5,980 bases of DNA. Source: an uncultured Marvinbryantia sp. GTDB taxonomy: Bacteria > Bacillota > Clostridia > Lachnospirales > Lachnospiraceae. Under the pieces are notes generated by a model. The model saw nothing but the letters and a program-made list of their open reading frames with translations. It made no database searches and had not been told where the DNA came from. The DNA lies in the NCBI GenBank assembly GCA_934373455.1, contig CAKRON010000129.1, forward strand, positions 1 through 5,980. Direction: 5' to 3'. Both the position numbers and the translations under genes were made by a program. Positions 1 through 5,499 of this stretch are shown here, one piece after another; positions within the stretch are counted from its first letter, which is position 1; the number at the start of each line of letters is the position of its first letter.

Positions 1-61
1 AAAGAAAACTGATATTGAAGGATACCGTGCTTTAATTGCAAAATTAGGAATCAGAAAATAA
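1..61 (+). CDS. rpsO: 30S ribosomal protein S15, C-terminal end (partial)
   Basis: Reading from base 2, the sequence encodes KKTDIEGYRALIAKLGIRK followed by TAA at 59-61. This matches the C-terminal end of ribosomal protein S15, whose family ends in a pattern like DxxRYRxLIxKLGLRR. S15 is a primary binder of 16S rRNA in the small subunit platform. Only 19 codons are present; the gene starts upstream of the window. The identification is helped by the next gene being pnp, because rpsO-pnp is a widely conserved pair in bacteria. The fragment is short, so the call rests on the motif plus synteny. Confidence 0.9.
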   Translation, partial: KKTDIEGYRALIAKLGIRK

Positions 62-66
62 TTTAC

Positions 67-90
67 ATGGGGACGGGCAACCGTCCCCGT
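67..90 (+). terminator. GC-rich hairpin after rpsO (weak terminator or 3'-end stabiliser)
   Basis: GGGGACGG (69-76) pairs perfectly with CCGTCCCC (81-88) around a GCAA tetraloop of the very stable GNRA type. One G-U pair and one A-U pair extend the stem to 67-90. It begins 7 nt after the rpsO stop. The following bases (TGTTGTGTG) are U-rich but interrupted by G, so this is a poor intrinsic terminator. It may allow partial read-through into pnp or protect the rpsO 3' end. Confidence 0.6.
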
Positions 91-128
91 TGTTGTGTGA
101 ACAATACGACAGACAATGGAGATTTATA

Positions 129-210
129 CAGACGGCAGAGGGCCGAGACCACTGAAAAGAGCATTTGTATAAGTGCTTTTTTCAGTCGTTTCGGAAGACT
201 TATGCCGCTG
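129..210 (+). promoter_or_regulatory. Long rod-like hairpin in the pnp leader (candidate RNase III/processing site)
   Basis: Three stacked helices are seen. The outer helix pairs 129-137 with 203-210 (8 bp, A132 bulged). The middle helix pairs 143-149 with 188-194 (7 bp, one G-U). The inner helix pairs 151-166 with 171-186 (16 bp, two G-U) around a GTAT loop. A single C-C mismatch (150/187) separates the middle and inner helices. The outer and middle ones are separated by an internal loop. The pnp AGGAG lies 14 nt beyond the base. In E. coli a double-stranded pnp leader is cut by RNase III and then used by PNPase to repress its own mRNA; a similar role here is inference. The inner part also has an A-run on the left and a T-run (177-182) on the right, so a terminator function for rpsO is an alternative. 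Confidence 0.65.
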
Positions 211-235
211 GAATGAAAAGAAAAGGAGAATAAGA

Positions 236-2323
236 ATGTATAAGAGCTATTCAATGGAACTGGCTGGCAGAACACTGACAGTAGATGTGGACCGTGTAGC
301 AAAACAGGCAAATGGTGCAGCACTGATGCACTATGGTGATACGACTGTTCTTTCTACAGCAACAGCTTCTGAAAAACCAAGAGAAGGAATTGATTTCTTT
401 CCACTGAGTGTAGAATACGAAGAAAAAATGTATGCAGTTGGAAAGATTCCGGGAGGATTTAATAAAAGAGAAGGAAAAGCATCTGAGAATGCGATTCTGA
501 CAAGCCGTGTAATCGACAGACCAATGAGACCACTGTTCCCGAAGGATTACAGAAATGATGTAACTTTGAACAACCTGGTACTTTCCGTGGATCCTGATTG
601 CGCACCGGAACTGACAGCTATGCTGGGTTCTGCAATTGCAACTGCAATTTCAGATATTCCATTTGACGGTCCGACAGCCACTACACAGGTTGGTCTGATT
701 AACGGTGAATTCGTGTTTAATCCAAATGCAGAGCAGAAAGCAGTATCTGATCTTCAGCTGACCGTTGCATCCACGAAAGAAAAAGTAATCATGATTGAAG
801 CCGGAGCAAATGAAGTGCCGGAAGCAAAGATGATAGAGGCTATTTTTGCAGCTCATGAAGTGAATCAGAAAGTGATTGCATTTATTGATACAATAGTAGC
901 AGAATGCGGAAAACCAAAACACAGTTATACCAGCTGTGCAGTACCGGAAGAACTTTTTGAAGCAATCAAGAAGATCGTTACTCCGGAAGAGATGGAAGTT
1001 GCTGTATTCACAGATGAAAAACAGAAGAGAGAAGAAAATATCCGTCAGATTAAGGAAAAATTAACAGAAGCATTTGCTGAAAATGAAGAATGGCTGGCTG
1101 TACTGGATGAAGCAGTTTACCAGTATCAGAAAAAGACTGTTCGTAAGATGATCTTAAAAGACCACAAGCGCCCGGATGGACGTCAGATTGATCAGATTCG
1201 TCCGCTGGCAGCAGAAGTAGATCTGATCCCAAGGGTACATGGTTCTGCTATGTTTACTCGTGGACAGACACAGATCTGTAACATTTGTACACTGGCGCCA
1301 CTGTCAGAAGCACAGAAGATCGATGGTCTGGATGTGGCTGAGACAAGCAAACGTTATATGCATCACTACAATTTCCCAAGTTACTCTGTAGGTGAGACAA
1401 AGCCATCCAGAGGACCGGGACGCCGTGAGATCGGTCATGGAGCACTGGCAGAACGTGCACTGGTACCGGTACTTCCGAGTGAAACAGATTTCCCATATGC
1501 GATCAGAACCGTATCTGAGACATTTGAGTCTAACGGATCTACTTCTCAGGCAAGTATCTGTGCATCCTCTATGTCACTGATGGCAGCAGGTGTGCCAATT
1601 AAGAGTGCAGTAGCAGGAATTTCCTGTGGTCTGGTAACTGGAGATACAGATGATGATTATATCGTACTGACAGATATCCAGGGACTTGAAGACTTCTTCG
1701 GAGATATGGACTTTAAGGTTGCCGGTACTCATAAAGGTATCACAGCAATCCAGATGGATATTAAGATTCATGGTCTGACTCGTCCGATTATTGAAGAAGC
1801 AATTGCAAAGACAAAAATTGCAAGAACATATATTTTGGATGAAGTTATGGCAAAAGCGATTGCAGAGCCAAGAAGCAGTGTTGGCGAATATGCACCGAAG
1901 ATTATTCAGATTAACATTGACCCACAGAAGATCGGTGATGTTGTTGGTCAGAGAGGAAAGACCATCAATTCCATCATCGAACAGACTGGTGTAAAGATTG
2001 ATATCACAGACGACGGTGCAGTATCCATCTGCGGAACTGACAAAGAAAAAATGGCAGAAGCAATGGACATGATTCGTATCATTACAACAGATTTTGAAGC
2101 TGGACAGGTATTTACAGGAAAAGTTATCAGCATCAAGGAATTTGGTGCATTCCTGGAGTTTGCCCCTGGCAAAGAAGGAATGGTACACATTTCCAAGATC
2201 TCTAAAGAGAGAATTGACAAAGTAGAAGATGTGCTCTCATTAGGAGACGTTGTAAAAGTTGTATGCCTTGGAAAAGATAAGATGGGCAGAATCAGCTTTA
2301 GTATCAAAGATATCGAACAGTAA
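236..2323 (+). CDS. pnp: Polyribonucleotide nucleotidyltransferase (polynucleotide phosphorylase)
   Basis: This is a complete 695-aa PNPase, close to the usual 700-aa length. The enzyme is a cytoplasmic homotrimer that degrades RNA 3' to 5' using phosphate, releasing nucleoside diphosphates, and can also add tails. Domain order is canonical: first RNase PH core, an all-helical linker, second RNase PH core, KH domain and S1 domain. The catalytic metal/phosphate residues of the second core are visible as D486, D492 and K494 in the ED-FFGDMDFK segment, numbered as in the E. coli enzyme. The phosphate loop NGSTS lies at about 433-437. The KH signature GQRG is at 571-574 and the S1 domain begins near residue 623 (GQVFTGKV). 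The ATG at 236 is chosen because AGGAG (224-228) sits 7 nt upstream and the protein then starts MYKSYSMELAGRTL, as in the family. An in-frame GTG at 173 would add 21 unrelated residues from inside the leader hairpin. It is probably co-transcribed at least in part with rpsO; I see no convincing promoter in 62-235. Confidence 0.98.
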   Translation: MYKSYSMELAGRTLTVDVDRVAKQANGAALMHYGDTTVLSTATASEKPREGIDFFPLSVEYEEKMYAVGKIPGGFNKREGKASENAILTSRVIDRPMRPLFPKDYRNDVTLNNLVLSVDPDCAPELTAMLGSAIATAISDIPFDGPTATTQVGLINGEFVFNPNAEQKAVSDLQLTVASTKEKVIMIEAGANEVPEAKMIEAIFAAHEVNQKVIAFIDTIVAECGKPKHSYTSCAVPEELFEAIKKIVTPEEMEVAVFTDEKQKREENIRQIKEKLTEAFAENEEWLAVLDEAVYQYQKKTVRKMILKDHKRPDGRQIDQIRPLAAEVDLIPRVHGSAMFTRGQTQICNICTLAPLSEAQKIDGLDVAETSKRYMHHYNFPSYSVGETKPSRGPGRREIGHGALAERALVPVLPSETDFPYAIRTVSETFESNGSTSQASICASSMSLMAAGVPIKSAVAGISCGLVTGDTDDDYIVLTDIQGLEDFFGDMDFKVAGTHKGITAIQMDIKIHGLTRPIIEEAIAKTKIARTYILDEVMAKAIAEPRSSVGEYAPKIIQINIDPQKIGDVVGQRGKTINSIIEQTGVKIDITDDGAVSICGTDKEKMAEAMDMIRIITTDFEAGQVFTGKVISIKEFGAFLEFAPGKEGMVHISKISKERIDKVEDVLSLGDVVKVVCLGKDKMGRISFSIKDIEQ

Positions 2324-2326
2324 AAC

Positions 2327-2360
2327 AAAAGCACCCGGAAGAAGAATTCCGGGTGCTTTT
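2327..2360. terminator. Bidirectional intrinsic terminator between pnp and the MATE gene
   Basis: AAAAGCACCCGGAA (2327-2340) and TTCCGGGTGCTTTT (2347-2360) form a perfect 14-bp stem around a 6-nt loop. The GC-rich centre is flanked by an A-run on one side and a T-run on the other, so it can end transcripts from both strands. It begins 3 nt after the pnp stop and lies about 20 nt beyond the stop of the convergent MATE gene. Confidence 0.95.
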
Positions 2361-2379
2361 ATACGTTTTATCAGGAAGA

Positions 2380-3762
2380 TTATTTCCAGCGACCGCTGGC
2401 AAATAGTATGATATAAAGTAAGAAGAGTAACAGGTTGTGGGCGATCATGCATCCCCAGGCTGCGATAAGACCGAGACCAAGAAAATGAATGCAGAGGAAA
2501 GTGCCGACAATACGGACACCCCACATACCGATAATATTGAAAAGGAATGGGATCATGGTTTTGCCAAGACCCTGCATCATGCCTTCCAGGACGATCGGTA
2601 CGCCATAAAATGGTTCTGAAATAGCTACCATGCGAAGCACAGTCGAGCCAAGTGATAAAACCTGAGGATCGTGGGTAAAGACGCGCATCAGGTTCGGTGC
2701 AAAGACAAAGAGCATACCACCGGATGCCAGCATCAGACCAATTTCCAGAGGAATGATGGTTCTTGATAAATGGTAAAGCCGTTTATCATCTCCGGCGCCT
2801 CTGGCATTGCCGGAAAGTGTGGCAGCCGCAGTCTGCATTCCCCATCCGGGAATATAAAAGGCAGATTCCACTGTGTTTGCAATGGTATGTGCAGCGGTGG
2901 ATATTTCACCAAGAGAGTTTATCATGGATGCAAAGGCAACGTAGCCGAGGGAAGTCGCAAATCGCTGCATCATATTTGGAAAGGCAACACGCAGGCAAGG
3001 TTTTAATATCTGAAAATCTGGTCGCAGTGACTGACCTTTTGGCGATATGATATTATGATGCCATAATTTCCAGGTAATCATCAATCCGCCACAAGTGTAA
3101 GAAATGGCACTTGCAGCGGCAGCACCTTCAATTCCCCATCCGGCACCTGGAATCTGAAAAGCAACTGTTCCTATTTGCATTATGCGAGTATCATAAATCA
3201 GAAAGAAATTCAGTATAATATTTATGATATTCATAGATATACCGGCAATCATTGGAGACTTTGCATCTCCGGCAGAACGCAGAACAGTTCCAAGAATAAT
3301 ATTCATTGTACGAAAGAGCATCGGAGAATATAGAATCAGGAAATATCTGGAGGCCATGTCCTGTATATCTGGATCTACCTGCATCCATATAGGAACCAGC
3401 CGACTGCAGGAGCAAGTCAGTACCGTGAAAAAAATTCCAATCAGGACCGTAGAAAAAACAGCCTGACTGGCTGCTTTTTTTGCTTGAAGAATTTTGTTTG
3501 CACCAATAGATTGTGAAATCATATATAAAAATCCGATTCCTATAGCAGAAATAGTGCTTTCTATTAACCAGTTCACTGTACCGGTGGATCCAACAGCAGC
3601 CGTAGCATGGGTTCCTAAGGTACTCACCATGGCTGTGTCAATATACTGTACAGCCGTTTGCATAAATTGTTCCAGCATCGTTGGCCAGGCAAGAGAAAAG
3701 ATGACTGGAATCATGGCACGGTCAAAGCCGGAATAATGAAATTTACGGTATGTCTTTTTCAT
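2380..3762 (-). CDS. MATE-family multidrug/organic compound efflux transporter
   Basis: This is a 460-aa, strongly hydrophobic protein with a pattern of about 12 membrane helices and two homologous halves, the normal MATE size and layout. Family hallmarks include the N-terminal SLAWPTMLEQF helix, then the VQYIDTAMVSTLGTHATAAVG segment. Also present are ILGTVLRSAGDAKSPMI in the first half and its counterpart VLEGMMQGLGKTMIPFL in the second. MATE proteins are plasma-membrane antiporters that expel cationic drugs, metabolites or other organics using Na+ or H+ gradients; the substrate here cannot be read from sequence. The start codon (complement of 3760-3762) has an AAGGAT ribosome binding site at 3771-3776, 8 nt upstream. 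The gene appears monocistronic, with its own promoter and a terminator shared with pnp. Subfamily (NorM-like or DinF-like) is left open. Confidence 0.95.
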   Translation of the reverse strand: MKKTYRKFHYSGFDRAMIPVIFSLAWPTMLEQFMQTAVQYIDTAMVSTLGTHATAAVGSTGTVNWLIESTISAIGIGFLYMISQSIGANKILQAKKAASQAVFSTVLIGIFFTVLTCSCSRLVPIWMQVDPDIQDMASRYFLILYSPMLFRTMNIILGTVLRSAGDAKSPMIAGISMNIINIILNFFLIYDTRIMQIGTVAFQIPGAGWGIEGAAAASAISYTCGGLMITWKLWHHNIISPKGQSLRPDFQILKPCLRVAFPNMMQRFATSLGYVAFASMINSLGEISTAAHTIANTVESAFYIPGWGMQTAAATLSGNARGAGDDKRLYHLSRTIIPLEIGLMLASGGMLFVFAPNLMRVFTHDPQVLSLGSTVLRMVAISEPFYGVPIVLEGMMQGLGKTMIPFLFNIIGMWGVRIVGTFLCIHFLGLGLIAAWGCMIAHNLLLFLLYIILFASGRWK

Positions 3763-3790
3763 AATATTCTATCCTTAAAAATTTATAGTT

Positions 3791-3815
3791 GAAAAAACAG
3801 GCAGTTTGCTGCCTG
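3791..3815 (-). terminator. Terminator-like hairpin in the MATE gene 5' leader (candidate attenuator)
   Basis: On the minus strand CAGGCAG (3815-3809) pairs with CTGCCTG (3804-3798) around a CAAA loop and is followed at once by TTTTTTC (3797-3791). This is the standard form of an intrinsic terminator. It lies between the predicted promoter (-10 at 3831-3826) and the MATE start codon (3762). It would therefore stop transcripts before the gene unless bypassed. No U-tract follows it on the plus strand, so it is directional. I see no obvious antiterminator or short leader peptide. It could instead be a 5' stabilising hairpin. Confidence 0.7.
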
Positions 3816-3825
3816 AATTAATTAT

Positions 3826-3854
3826 AGTATAACAAGTAAAAAATAAAAAATCAA
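3826..3854 (-). promoter_or_regulatory. Promoter for the MATE gene (sigma-A type)
   Basis: On the minus strand TTGATT (3854-3849) is separated by exactly 17 nt from TATACT (3831-3826), with an AT-rich spacer. Both boxes are close to the sigma-70/sigma-A consensus. The predicted start is near 3819-3820, giving a leader of about 57 nt that includes the terminator-like hairpin. A second, weaker minus-strand candidate is TTGACA (3895-3890), 17 nt, ATAAAT (3872-3867). Confidence 0.7.
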
Positions 3855-3861
3855 TTAACTC

Positions 3862-3890
3862 TTGACATTTATTCTGTGCAGTGCTAAACT
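3862..3890 (+). promoter_or_regulatory. Promoter for the T-box leader and tryptophan transporter operon
   Basis: A consensus -35 TTGACA (3862-3867) is followed after 17 nt by TAAACT (3885-3890), which matches 4 of 6 positions of TATAAT. Transcription would start near 3897, shortly before the T-box Stem I. It is divergent from the MATE promoter and lies within about 10 nt of its -35 box. TTGACA is also part of an inverted repeat with TGTCAA (3890-3895). Confidence 0.75.
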
Positions 3891-3911
3891 GTCAACAACA
3901 AATCACAAATA

Positions 3912-4191
3912 AAACCGTTGAGAAAGAAGAGTAAGCTTATTTGGGATATTACAGAGAACTGCGGATGGTGGAATGCAGTATAGAACAATTAGCTGAATGG
4001 ACTTTTGAGGGCAGCCTGAAATGGACAGAGATTTTCAGAGTAGGCGTTGTCGGGAACCGAACCCGTTATCAATCAGGAGTGTATGGATGTACATGCGAAA
4101 GTGAACGTGAGATACGTTAAGTTGAGTGGTACCGCGATAATAAGATTTTTATTACCGTCTCAAGCAATCAGATAGCTTGAGGCGGTTTTTT
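3912..4191 (+). promoter_or_regulatory. T-box riboswitch, tryptophan specifier (TGG)
   Basis: This leader RNA should read the charging state of a tRNA and control transcription termination. Stem I features are AGAGA (3953-3957), a distal hairpin closed by CTGC/GCAG (3959-3962/3975-3978), and a specifier loop with GAA-TGG-ACTTTTGAG in which TGG (3998-4000) is the Trp codon. A Stem III-like hairpin CGGG/CCCG (4051-4054/4062-4065) runs into the conserved CCGTTATC. The T-box itself is TGAGTGGTACCGCG (4123-4136). The antiterminator is clear: TTGAG (4122-4126) pairs with CTCAA (4159-4163) and GCG (4134-4136) with CGT (4156-4158), leaving the 7-nt bulge TGGTACC to bind the tRNA 3' end. This is mutually exclusive with the terminator at 4155-4185. 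The downstream TrpX-like gene agrees with a Trp specifier. The 5' boundary is approximate. Confidence 0.95.
4155..4191 (+). terminator. T-box riboswitch terminator
   Basis: CCGTCTCAAGC (4155-4165) pairs with GCTTGAGGCGG (4175-4185) as an 11-bp stem with one G-U, around a 9-nt loop, followed by six T (4186-4191). The left arm is shared with the antiterminator, as in transcriptional T-boxes. High uncharged tRNA-Trp should prevent its formation. Confidence 0.95.
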
Positions 4192-4227
4192 GTATAATAG
4201 GAAATTGCATTTCCTATTATACAAAAA
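4187..4227. repeat. Perfect 18-bp inverted repeat downstream of the T-box terminator
   Basis: The 18 bases at 4187-4204 (TTTTTGTATAATAGGAAA) are repeated exactly as the reverse complement at 4210-4227, with a 5-nt TTGCA spacer. The left arm includes the T-run of the T-box terminator. There is no T-tract after the right arm, so this is not itself a normal terminator. It would be transcribed only in read-through RNA, where it would form a strong AU-rich hairpin. It may mark one end of a small inserted element. Confidence 0.9.
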
Positions 4228-4324
4228 GCCTCCGGCAGGATGCACACTGCGGCGTACAATGATGATGTCGCAAGCGACTGCCGCAGGCGCCAGAATGTGC
4301 CAAGGCACATTCTTTGTTCCATCC
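4228..4324. repeat. GC-rich multi-hairpin block, possible small extragenic repeat element
   Basis: This stretch is visibly more GC-rich than its neighbours and contains nested inverted repeats. CTGCGGC (4247-4253) pairs with GCCGCAG (4280-4286), enclosing GTCG/CGAC (4267-4270/4275-4278). GAATGTGCC (4293-4301) pairs with GGCACATTC (4304-4312) with only AA between. An outer helix GGATG (4238-4242) with CATCC (4320-4324) would close both into a branched fold. I see no credible ORF, ribosome binding site or transposase. Such structure is typical of dispersed extragenic repeats or MITE-like elements, but copy number cannot be judged from one window. The remainder to 4399 holds only AT-rich leader and the trpX ribosome binding site. 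Confidence 0.6.
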
Positions 4325-4399
4325 AAAGCCATCAGCACTGCATTCATAAAAGAAAGTGTGATTTAAAAATCAAATCATTTAAAAAGGAGAGATCTTATT

Positions 4400-5419
4400 A
4401 TGAAAAAGAAAGTATTTACAAGTGTAGCAGTTATGGCAGCAATTACCTCAGCAATGGCAGCAACAGCAATGGCAGAAGATTACAAGGTTGGAATTGTACA
4501 GTATGTAGATGATGCGTCTTTGAACCAGATTACTGAAAATATTCAGAAAGAGCTGGACGCTAAGGGTGAAGAATTGGGTGTAACTTTTGATTATGCAGAT
4601 TATTTTTCCAATGCGCAGGCAGATTCTTCTGTATTAAATCAGATTGCTTCAGATCTTATGGCAGATCAGGTGGATGTGATTGTGGCAATTGCCACACCGG
4701 TTGCTATGGTGATGCAGTCTGCAACAGAAGATACAGATATTCCGGTGATCTTCTCAGCAGTATCTGACCCGGTAGGTGCCGGACTGGTAGAATCTATGGA
4801 TGCACCTGGCGGAAATATCACAGGAACTTCTGATGCATTGGATACGACTACGATTATGAACCTGATGCTGGCAGCAAATCCGGATTTAAAGAAAGTAGGA
4901 CTTCTTTATGATACTGCTCAGGATTCTTCCCTGAATGCAATTCAGGATGCGATTGCATTTTGCGAGGAAAAAGGAATAGAATATGAAGAAAAAACAGGAT
5001 CTACTACAGATGATGTGATTCTTGCAGCACAGTCATTGATCGCAGATGGTGTAGATGCAGTATTTACTCCTACGGATAACACAATTATGACAGCGGAACT
5101 TTCTATTTATGAACTGTTTAATGATGCCAAGATTCCACATTATACCGGAGCTGATTCCTTTGCATTAAATGGTGCGTTCTGTGGATATGGTGTAGATTAT
5201 GCAAACCTTGGAGTGGCAACTGCTGACATGGTGGCAGATGTTCTGACAAATGGAACAGACGTAGCTTCCACACCGGTTGAGACATTTGATAATGGTATTG
5301 CTACAGTGAATACAGAGACATGTGAAGCAATTGGTTTTGACCTGGATACTATAAAAGAAGCATTTAGCGATTATTGTACAGAATTCGTAGAGATTCAGAC
5401 CGCTGAATCTTTTGAATAA
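4400..5419 (+). CDS. trpX: Tryptophan ABC transporter substrate-binding protein (TrpX-like, ABC_sub_bind family)
   Basis: This 339-aa secreted binding protein belongs to the ABC_sub_bind family, as shown by YKVGIVQYVDDASLNQ, the VIVAIATPVA segment and the signature IPVIFSAVSDPVGAGLV (D123), then GGNITGTSD. It should capture a small ligand outside the membrane and deliver it to the permease encoded next. The ligand is inferred to be tryptophan because a TGG T-box precedes it; the protein family alone does not fix the ligand. Residues 1-25 form a signal peptide: MKKK, a hydrophobic stretch, then AMA before ED, a good signal peptidase I site. There is no lipobox cysteine, which is unusual for a Gram-positive binding protein. 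The mature protein and signal contain no tryptophan at all. The ATG has AAGGAGA (4384-4390) about 10 nt upstream. Confidence 0.9.
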   Translation: MKKKVFTSVAVMAAITSAMAATAMAEDYKVGIVQYVDDASLNQITENIQKELDAKGEELGVTFDYADYFSNAQADSSVLNQIASDLMADQVDVIVAIATPVAMVMQSATEDTDIPVIFSAVSDPVGAGLVESMDAPGGNITGTSDALDTTTIMNLMLAANPDLKKVGLLYDTAQDSSLNAIQDAIAFCEEKGIEYEEKTGSTTDDVILAAQSLIADGVDAVFTPTDNTIMTAELSIYELFNDAKIPHYTGADSFALNGAFCGYGVDYANLGVATADMVADVLTNGTDVASTPVETFDNGIATVNTETCEAIGFDLDTIKEAFSDYCTEFVEIQTAESFE

Positions 5420-5449
5420 AGAATAACAACTAAAAAGAATATCATTTAC

Positions 5450-5473
5450 ACTTCCGGGTTTCGACCCGGAAGT
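5450..5473 (+). other. Intercistronic hairpin between trpX and the permease gene
   Basis: ACTTCCGGGT (5450-5459) and ACCCGGAAGT (5464-5473) form a perfect 10-bp stem around a TTCG loop. The following bases are TGTGCTGATTG, without a T-tract, so termination is unlikely to be efficient. A stable hairpin after a binding-protein gene commonly protects the upstream mRNA from 3' decay and lets it be made in excess over the permease; that role here is inferred. Confidence 0.8.
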
Positions 5474-5499
5474 TGTGCTGATTGAAAAGGAGAAGAAAC

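Noticed and set aside
173..235. Upstream in-frame GTG extension of pnp by 21 residues
   Set aside because: It lies within the leader hairpin and has no ribosome binding site, and the added residues do not fit PNPase. ATG 236 has AGGAG 7 nt upstream.
1574..2188. 204-aa open frame on the minus strand inside pnp
   Set aside because: It is antisense to a clearly functional coding region, very rich in Cys and Asn as expected from reversed codons, with no recognisable domain. It is a shadow frame.
4193..4198. TATAAT inside the palindrome as a second promoter for trpX
   Set aside because: No -35-like box lies 16-18 nt upstream (4170-4175 reads AGATAG), and the TG of an extended -10 is not in the required position.
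4187..4227. Palindrome as a second intrinsic terminator
   Set aside because: Neither strand has a T-tract after the distal arm, so it lacks the termination signal despite a strong stem.
4187..4324. CRISPR array or complete insertion sequence
   Set aside because: There are no regularly spaced direct repeats and no transposase frame. The repeats are inverted and unique within the window.
4240..4512. 90-aa open frame across the leader and the start of trpX
   Set aside because: It overlaps trpX out of frame, has no ribosome binding site and crosses the hairpin block. The sequence has no family resemblance.
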